9,064 bases of DNA from JAVBKP01 sp031553975. Its GTDB lineage: Bacteria; Bacillota; Clostridia; Peptostreptococcales; Anaerovoracaceae. Where the stretch lies: assembly GCA_031553975.1 (NCBI GenBank), contig JAVBKP010000152.1, positions 1 to 9,064 of the forward strand. Reading direction: 5' to 3'. Every line of letters begins with the position of its first letter. Within the stretch, counting starts at the first letter, position 1. Position numbers and translations under genes: made by a program. This document shows positions 5,489-9,064 of the stretch, one piece after another. Under the pieces are notes generated by a model that saw only the letters and a list, made by a program, of their open reading frames with translations, had not been told where the DNA came from and did not search any database.

Positions 5489-6706
5489 ATGAAAAAAGCA
5501 TTATATTTTGATTGTTTTTCAGGCATCAGTGGCGACATGACTTTTGGAGCCCTTTTAGACTTAGGTCTAGACAAACAAAAAGTGATAGATGAACTTGCAA
5601 AACTCCATGTCCATGGGTATGAAATCAAGGCAGAAAAGACCAACCGATATGCTATCACAGGTACGGACGTAGATGTAATCCTAGAAGAGGATCATCACCA
5701 TCACCATGAGGATGCCCACGAAGACCATGACCACCACCATCATGGGCGAAATATGGCAGATATACAAAAAATCATAGAAGATAGCCATATAAGCCAAAGA
5801 GCAAAGGACATATCCATAGCCGTATTTAGAGAAATAGCCAAAGCAGAAGCAAAAGTCCATGGAACAACAGAAGAAGAAGTACACTTCCATGAAGTTGGGG
5901 CCGTGGATTCTATTGTGGATATTGTAGGCGTGGCCATATGTATTGACATGCTGGAGATAGATGAGTTTTATTGTTCAAAATTGCAGGAGGGACAGGGATT
6001 TGTTCACTGCCAACACGGCATGCTGCCAGTACCAGTGCCTGCTGTGATGAAAATGTTAGAAGATAGCCAGCTCTCCATCGCATCAAATGAGATTAACAAT
6101 GAATTGATTACGCCCACTGGGTTAGGCATAGTCAAAGTATTGGCTGGAAAATCTGAAAAAATGCCAGAGATTAAAATACAAAAAGTTGGATATGGATTTG
6201 GAAAGCGTGATATAGGAAGGCTAAATGGAATCAGACTGGTATTGGGTGAGATCGATCAAAATGCCCATGGTAACGACAAATATGATAGAGACACTGTGTC
6301 TGTTATTGAAGCCAATATTGATGATGCCACGGGGGAAGAGATGGGATTTCTAACAGAGTTGCTTCTACAACAAGGCGCCCTTGACGTTAGTTATAGCCCA
6401 ATCTTTATGAAAAAGAATAGGCCTGCTTATGTACTCTCTGTATTAGCAACACCTGAGCTTGAAGCTAAGCTAATAGATAGCATAATGACGCATTCTTCTA
6501 CCATAGGGGTTCGGGTGCATGAGGCCAGAAGAGCAAAACTCTACAGGGAAATAGAAGAAAGAATCACAGCCCACGGCGCTATTCGTGTAAAAAAATCTTT
6601 TACCAAAGACAGGGAAATTGAGAAGTTTATTCCAGAATATGAAGACTGTGCTAAAATCGCAAAAGAAAAAAATATCCCATTAAGAGATATTTTTAAAACT
6701 GTTTAG
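5489..6706 (+). CDS. larC: Nickel-insertion enzyme LarC (CTP-dependent cyclometallase), single uninterrupted ORF
   Basis: LarC completes the NPN cofactor by inserting nickel into the dithiocarboxylated pyridinium mononucleotide, forming Ni-S and Ni-C bonds with consumption of CTP. The 405-residue product covers the whole family (DUF111). Its N-terminus is KALYFDCFSGISGDM, and VHFHEVGAVDSIVDIVG lies at 131-147. The C-terminal half contains EANIDDATGEEMGF and the SYSPIFMKKNRP segment, in the domain that binds Mn-CTP in L. plantarum LarC. A His-rich stretch at residues 69-85 (11 His in 17 residues) is a likely nickel store or delivery loop. In L. plantarum the two halves are separate ORFs joined by ribosomal frameshifting; here they are continuous. 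The start has AGGAGAG (5478-5484 region), and the 27-base gap from larB is the largest in the operon. Its last 27 bases overlap the convergent XRE gene. Confidence 0.95.
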   Translation: MKKALYFDCFSGISGDMTFGALLDLGLDKQKVIDELAKLHVHGYEIKAEKTNRYAITGTDVDVILEEDHHHHHEDAHEDHDHHHHGRNMADIQKIIEDSHISQRAKDISIAVFREIAKAEAKVHGTTEEEVHFHEVGAVDSIVDIVGVAICIDMLEIDEFYCSKLQEGQGFVHCQHGMLPVPVPAVMKMLEDSQLSIASNEINNELITPTGLGIVKVLAGKSEKMPEIKIQKVGYGFGKRDIGRLNGIRLVLGEIDQNAHGNDKYDRDTVSVIEANIDDATGEEMGFLTELLLQQGALDVSYSPIFMKKNRPAYVLSVLATPELEAKLIDSIMTHSSTIGVRVHEARRAKLYREIEERITAHGAIRVKKSFTKDREIEKFIPEYEDCAKIAKEKNIPLRDIFKTV

Positions 6707-6988
6707 TTCGATGAGAAAGCCGATTTGCTTCGTTAAGAATTCTCTCTGCTCATAGGGTAGAGGGCTTATGTCTAGAAAATTCTTTTCAGAAGTATCTAAA
6801 CCCAATAAGTAATCGGTGGTAACTTTAAAGATAATTGCGATTCGTCTAAGGGTGTCCATATCTGGATAACGGGAACCGCTTTCATATTTTATGATGGCAG
6901 AAACGCTCACATTAAGCTGCTCCGCCAGTTGGCTTCGTGACATACCAGATGATTTTCTCAAAGCCTTTAGCCTAACTCCAAAATTCAT
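6680..6988 (-). CDS. Small XRE/Cro-CI-type helix-turn-helix transcriptional regulator
   Basis: The 102-residue product is a single HTH_3 (XRE) domain at about residues 4-62, with the recognition region SRSQLAEQLNVSVSAIIKYE, then YPDMDTLRRIAIIFKVTTDYLLG, the usual end of the domain. A short polar tail of about 40 residues follows, ending ELNSFKNIS, and could mediate dimerisation. GGAAGG lies six bases upstream of the ATG. Such stand-alone proteins usually bind inverted repeats as dimers and often repress their own gene; their targets cannot be deduced from sequence. The gene converges on larC and overlaps its 3' end by 27 bases. A rightward lar transcript reading past larC would run antisense to all of it. 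There is no evidence that it regulates lar genes. Confidence 0.9.
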   Translation of the reverse strand: MNFGVRLKALRKSSGMSRSQLAEQLNVSVSAIIKYESGSRYPDMDTLRRIAIIFKVTTDYLLGLDTSEKNFLDISPLPYEQREFLTKQIGFLIELNSFKNIS

Positions 6989-7013
6989 GTATCGCCTTCC
7001 ATTTCCTTTCTAT

Positions 7014-7045
7014 CAATATTTTGTATTTTCTGTATATAAATATTG
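7014..7045. promoter_or_regulatory. Inverted repeat upstream of the XRE gene (candidate operator)
   Basis: CAATATTT (7014-7021) and AAATATTG (7038-7045) are perfect 8-base inverted arms separated by 16 bases. They lie 26-57 bases upstream of the XRE start codon, where a leftward promoter must be. Weak promoter-like elements occur here on the minus strand (TTGATT and TTTACA -35 candidates), but none is convincing. The position suits an autoregulatory operator, though the AT-rich arms could arise by chance. Confidence 0.3.
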
Positions 7046-7071
7046 TAAATCAACAAAAAAGGCAAAAAAAG

Positions 7072-7120
7072 AGACAGATTGTCACTACTGGTTTCAGTAA
7101 AGGACAATCTGTCTTTTATT
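7072..7120. terminator. Strong bidirectional intrinsic terminator
   Basis: AGACAGATTGTC (7072-7083) and GACAATCTGTCT (7103-7114) form a perfect 12-bp stem. After a small internal loop, TACTG (7086-7090) pairs with CAGTA (7095-7099) around a GTTT tetraloop. On the minus strand the stem is followed by one C and seven T (complement of 7064-7070), then another T-run, so it should end the ABC-F transcript before the XRE gene. On the plus strand it is followed by TTTTATTGTTT. It is the first convincing terminator for rightward lar transcription, about 400 bases past the larC stop. Confidence 0.85.
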
Positions 7121-7139
7121 GTTTAAAATTCAACTGTAA

Positions 7140-7157
7140 AGCGTATCAGCATACGCT
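7140..7157. other. Small perfect stem-loop just past the ABC-F stop codon
   Basis: AGCGTAT (7140-7146) pairs with ATACGCT (7151-7157) around a CAGC loop, about ten bases beyond the ABC-F stop on the minus strand. On that strand it is followed only by TTTACAG, so it is at best a weak terminator. It may act as a 3'-end stabiliser or pause site ahead of the stronger hairpin at 7072-7114. Confidence 0.4.
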
Positions 7158-7167
7158 GGATTGAGGT

Positions 7168-8766
7168 TTATTTTTTATTAGCATGTTTGAATTCTACAAA
7201 CTCGTCATAGGTAGAAATTCTATCAATGATACCATCTTCTGTGATTTCTATAATTCTATTGGCTGTGGTCTGGATGAACTCGTGGTCATGGGAGGCAAAC
7301 AATACGTTGCCTTTAAAGTCAATTAACCCGTCATTGACCGCTGTAATAGATTCTAGGTCCAGATGGTTGGTAGGTTGATCCAAGAGAAGCACGTTAGAGC
7401 CAAACATCATCATACGGGATAACATGCAACGAACTTTCTCCCCACCCGACAACACTTTAACTGGCTTAAATACATCATCTCCAGAGAAAAGCATCTTTCC
7501 AAGAAAACTACGGAGAGTGGTTTCAGTCGTATCCGCTGAGTATTGGGATAGCCATTCCATGATATTGAACTTAGATTCATGGAAAAATTCTGTATTGTCC
7601 TTAGGGAAATAAGACTGAGATGTGCTAACGCCCCATTTGAAGGTACCTGCATCGGGCTCCATTTCCTCTGTCAAGATTTTAAACAAAGTGGTGTTGGCCA
7701 GTTCGTTCTCGCTGACAAAAGCGATTTTCTCATCTCTATTGACACGGAAAGAAACATTGTTTAGTATTTTTACACCATCCACTGTCTTTGTTAGGCCCTC
7801 AACAGTAAGAATTTCTTTTCCTGCCTCACGGTCCATTTTAAACCCAACAAATGGATAACGACGACTAGAAGACGGAAGGTCGTCTACAGAAAGCTTGTCA
7901 AGCAGTTTTCTACGAGAGGTGGCCTGCTTAGACTTGGATTTGTTGGCAGAAAAACGTGAGATAAAGTTTTGAAGATCTTTGATTTTATCCTCATTTTTCT
8001 TCTTTTGGTCATTTAATAATCGTTGTATCAACTGGCTGGCACTATACCAAAATTCATAGTTACCAACATACATTCTAATTTTGTTAAAATCAATATCTAC
8101 AATATGGGTACAAACCGTGTTGAGGAAGTGACGATCATGGGATACGATAATACTAGTGCCTTCATAGTCTAGCATAAAATCTTCAAGCCAGTTCTTGGCA
8201 TCAATATCAAGATGGTTGGTAGGCTCGTCCAAAAGGATGATGTCAGGACGTCCAAAGAGTGCCTGAGCCAGCAGTACTTTTACCTTTTCGCTGTCACCAA
8301 GAGCATCCATTTGTGTGTATAGAATGTCACTAGACAATCCTAGTCCTTGGATGAGCTTTGACACGTCAGATTCAATCTCCCAGCCATTAAGCTCTGCGAA
8401 TTCTCCTTCAAGGTCAGAAGCCAAAATACCATCGGCCTCCGTAAAGTCCTCTTTTGCGTATAGCGCGTCCTTTTGCTGCATGATATCATATAAGCGTTGG
8501 TTGCCCATTGTTACAGTATCAAGTACGTTAAAGGCGTCATACACGAAGTGATCTTGCTTTAACACAGACATACGAAGGTTGGAAGGGATGGACACATCAC
8601 CAGTAGATGGGTCTAACTCCCCAGACAAGATTTTCAGGAAAGTGGATTTACCAGCGCCGTTGGCCCCAATAACGCCGTAACAGTTGCCCGGCGAAAATTT
8701 TAAGTCTACATCTTTGAAAAGCGCACTACCGCTGAAAGACAAGCTTAAATTATTAATAGTAATCAT
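7168..8766 (-). CDS. ykpA: ABC-F family ATPase, YkpA/YbiT-like, with degenerate second nucleotide-binding domain
   Basis: ABC-F proteins are soluble twin ABC ATPases without membrane domains; characterised members bind the ribosomal E site and relieve stalled or aberrant translation. The 532-residue product fits the YbiT/YkpA branch in length and in segments such as SRFSANKSKSKQATSRR in the inter-domain linker (about 240-305). Domain 1 has an intact Walker A GANGAGKST (34-42), Walker B IILLDEP (176-182) and His210, but a degenerate signature LGDSEKVK (156-163). Domain 2 keeps the signature LSGGEK (439-444) and His493. Its Walker A slot, however, reads SENELANTT (352-360) with Asn358 where the lysine belongs, and Walker B reads VLLLDQP with Gln464 replacing the catalytic glutamate. 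Hydrolysis at one site is therefore probably lost. The start is supported by AGGAG (complement of 8776-8780). No sequence sign marks it as an antibiotic-resistance ABC-F. Confidence 0.93.
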   Translation of the reverse strand: MITINNLSLSFSGSALFKDVDLKFSPGNCYGVIGANGAGKSTFLKILSGELDPSTGDVSIPSNLRMSVLKQDHFVYDAFNVLDTVTMGNQRLYDIMQQKDALYAKEDFTEADGILASDLEGEFAELNGWEIESDVSKLIQGLGLSSDILYTQMDALGDSEKVKVLLAQALFGRPDIILLDEPTNHLDIDAKNWLEDFMLDYEGTSIIVSHDRHFLNTVCTHIVDIDFNKIRMYVGNYEFWYSASQLIQRLLNDQKKKNEDKIKDLQNFISRFSANKSKSKQATSRRKLLDKLSVDDLPSSSRRYPFVGFKMDREAGKEILTVEGLTKTVDGVKILNNVSFRVNRDEKIAFVSENELANTTLFKILTEEMEPDAGTFKWGVSTSQSYFPKDNTEFFHESKFNIMEWLSQYSADTTETTLRSFLGKMLFSGDDVFKPVKVLSGGEKVRCMLSRMMMFGSNVLLLDQPTNHLDLESITAVNDGLIDFKGNVLFASHDHEFIQTTANRIIEITEDGIIDRISTYDEFVEFKHANKK

Positions 8767-8816
8767 TAAATATATCTCCTTTAGTTTAAAATCACATAAG
8801 CATGGTCAAATTCATG

Positions 8817-8850
8817 TGGAAATTGACATCTAATAATTGTATAATATTAG
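8817..8850 (+). promoter_or_regulatory. Predicted promoter region for the rightward YgjP-like gene
   Basis: A perfect TATAAT (8840-8845) has TGGAAA (8817-8822, 4/6 match) 17 bases upstream. An overlapping alternative uses the perfect -35 TTGACA (8823-8828) with TATTAG (8845-8850, 4/6 match) at 16 bases. TTGACA and TATAAT are only 11 bases apart and cannot be used together. Either version would start transcription around 8852-8857, upstream of the purine-rich AGAGGGGAAGG (8864-8874). Confidence 0.45.
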
Positions 8851-8914
8851 AGATGAAAATACAAGAGGGGAAGGCCTAGCCAAAAGCAATACTTTTTTGG
8901 GCTTGCAGAAAAAT

Positions 8915-9064
8915 ATGGAATACAATATAATTCGTTCAAAACGCCGAACTCTCGCCATACATATAATGCCTGATGGAAGAGTAGAGATCAGAGCACCACT
9001 TTCGCTATCAAATGAGAGAATACAAGGGTTTGTCAAAGAGAAAGAAAACTGGATTTTGAGAAAA
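8915..9064 (+). CDS. YgjP-like (DUF45) metal-dependent hydrolase, N-terminal fragment cut by the window end
   Basis: The first 50 residues are visible and the frame stays open to the last base. They contain the N-terminal block of YgjP/DUF45 proteins: YNIIRSKRRTLAI, then PDGRVEIRAPL, then a helix ending KEKENWILRK. Full-length members are about 230-250 residues and carry a C-terminal zinc-protease-like HExxH site, which lies outside this window. Their biological role is poorly known. The start is uncertain. ATG 8915 has little ribosome binding site, many relatives have several extra N-terminal residues, and the frame is open upstream to 8837 with in-frame TTG codons at 8897 and 8903. A strong purine-rich stretch (8864-8874) is too far from any of these. 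The gene is divergent from the ABC-F gene. Confidence 0.75.
   Translation, partial: MEYNIIRSKRRTLAIHIMPDGRVEIRAPLSLSNERIQGFVKEKENWILRK

Noticed and set aside
5693..5743. His-codon run as an engineered tag or simple-repeat artefact
   Set aside because: It is internal, interrupted by Asp, Glu and Ala, uses mixed CAT/CAC codons, and sits where LarC proteins have a variable acidic-His loop.
6680..6706. larC 3' end truncated by insertion of the XRE gene
   Set aside because: The LarC C-terminus ends naturally at a family-typical length of 405 residues. A 27-base tail-to-tail overlap is a common convergent arrangement.
7072..7120. Large hairpin as a miniature transposable element
   Set aside because: There are no target-site duplications, it is under 50 bases, and T-runs flank it on both strands as expected of a bidirectional terminator.
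8793..8818. CACAT and ATGTG inverted arms as a CRP-like operator before the ABC-F gene
   Set aside because: The arms are only 5 bases with a 16-base spacer and little internal symmetry, so chance is a sufficient explanation.
8823..8845. TTGACA and TATAAT as one perfect consensus promoter
   Set aside because: They are 11 bases apart, not the 16-18 required, so they cannot act together.

Overview
The window looks like chromosomal DNA of a low-to-medium GC anaerobic Firmicute, most likely a Clostridia relative. The reasons are strong AGGAGG-type ribosome binding sites, GTG starts, Rho-independent hairpins, and an M29 aminopeptidase and YkpA/YbiT-type ABC-F protein of Firmicute type. No mobile element, CRISPR array, tRNA or rRNA gene was seen.

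Layout: (1) 64-1173, minus strand: an M29 (AmpS/PepS-type) metallo-aminopeptidase. (2) 1174-1353: a short divergent control region. It holds back-to-back promoters whose -35 boxes nearly abut in a 14-bp palindrome. A rightward leader follows, with a long hairpin and U-tract (candidate attenuator) and a small overlapping ORF. (3) 1354-6706, plus strand: a tightly packed six-gene operon, larMN-larQ-larO-larE-larB-larC. (4) 6680-6988, minus strand: a small XRE-family regulator whose 3' end overlaps larC. (5) 6989-7167: a candidate operator, a strong bidirectional terminator and a second small hairpin. (6) 7168-8766, minus strand: an ABC-F ATPase with a naturally degenerate second ATPase domain. 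(7) 8915 to the window end, plus strand: the first 50 codons of a YgjP-like (DUF45) metal-dependent hydrolase.

The main content is the six-gene operon, which can be read as a self-contained supply line for the nickel-pincer nucleotide (NPN) cofactor. LarMN, LarQ and LarO form an energy-coupling-factor (ECF) nickel importer. LarB carboxylates and cleaves nicotinic acid adenine dinucleotide (NaAD), LarE adds the two sulfurs, and LarC inserts nickel using CTP. The usual client, LarA (lactate racemase or a related racemase/epimerase), is not in the window. LarE carries the three cysteines of the [4Fe-4S]-dependent class. LarC is one continuous ORF with a His-rich segment, unlike the frameshifted larC1/larC2 of Lactobacillus plantarum. 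Function here comes from family recognition and gene order. The regulatory interpretations of the leader, palindrome and antisense overlap are inference.
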